DNA of 6,475 nt from Prevotella sp. (GTDB lineage: Bacteria; Bacteroidota; Bacteroidia; Bacteroidales; Bacteroidaceae): contig JAHHQW010000081.1 of the NCBI GenBank assembly GCA_020026195.1, forward strand, positions 1-6,475, in the 5' to 3' direction. This document shows, piece by piece, positions 6,413 through 6,475 of this stretch. Within the stretch, counting starts at the first letter, position 1; every line of letters begins with the position of its first letter. The notes beneath the pieces were generated by a model that did not search any database, was not told the DNA's origin, and saw only the letters and a program-made list of their open reading frames with translations. Made by a program: the position numbers and the translations under genes.

Positions 6413-6475
6413 ATGATTACTTTTACTCGTTGGCGGAATTAAATCAGCGCATATTTAACTCTGCCAATGGGTTTG
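6403..6475 (+). pseudogene. Possible IS21 transposase (IstA) remnant, runs off the window
   Basis: This plus-strand frame is open to the right edge and includes YFYSLAELNQRI (codons 6418-6453). It resembles the FFSLxELNxAI segment that I remember from the C-terminal part of IS21-family IstA transposases. The frame is open back to a stop at 6313-6315 but has no ATG, and the upstream translation does not look like protein. If real, it is a start-less fragment. The evidence is one short motif, and chance similarity is a serious alternative. The gene beginning beyond the window could equally start at the ATG at 6467 in another frame. Confidence 0.22.

Noticed and set aside
6413..6442. ATG at 6413 as the start of a plus-strand gene after the promoter-like element
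   Set aside because: The frame stops after nine codons, so at most it would be a tiny leader peptide, with no supporting signal.
6150..6475. CRISPR array or tandem repeats in the non-coding right edge
   Set aside because: No direct repeats at regular spacing are visible, only isolated palindromes.

Overview
The window looks like a chromosomal segment from a Bacteroidota species, most likely Prevotella or a close relative. The evidence is: AT-rich intergenic DNA around moderate-GC genes; promoters of the Bacteroidota type (TTTG, a 19-20 bp spacer, then TAnnTTTG) in place of E. coli-type -35/-10 boxes; few Shine-Dalgarno sequences; a fused MurF-alanine racemase; and a GSCFA-domain gene. The genus is inferred, because no rRNA or other marker gene is present.

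Left part (1-366): a minus-strand tRNA-Val(TAC) gene with its own terminator and promoter. It is transcribed away from trpS, and the two promoters lie back to back between about 223 and 321.

Centre (367-4699): three plus-strand genes in a row. They are trpS (tryptophanyl-tRNA synthetase), a GSCFA/SGNH-fold protein, and a 824-residue MurF-Alr fusion that overlaps the GSCFA gene by 17 bp. I see no promoter inside the row, so read-through from the trpS promoter is the simplest reading. The fusion joins the enzyme that adds D-Ala-D-Ala to the muropeptide precursor with the enzyme that makes D-alanine. The row ends at a hairpin that probably terminates transcription from both sides.

Right part (4726-6149, minus strand): a flavodoxin-like protein with two 4Fe-4S clusters (EFR1 type) is followed after 23 bp by a small lipoprotein of unknown function. 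They look like a two-gene operon converging on the murF-alr unit. The promoter-like element of the EFR1 gene lies so close to its ATG that the mRNA may have almost no leader.

Right edge (6150-6475): 326 bp without a confident gene. It contains several palindromes, an 11-bp inverted repeat flanking a promoter-like element, and a short open frame that faintly resembles an IS21 transposase. Most of the window is ordinary housekeeping sequence. I found no convincing new multi-gene system; the least explained parts are the EFR1-lipoprotein pair and the right edge.
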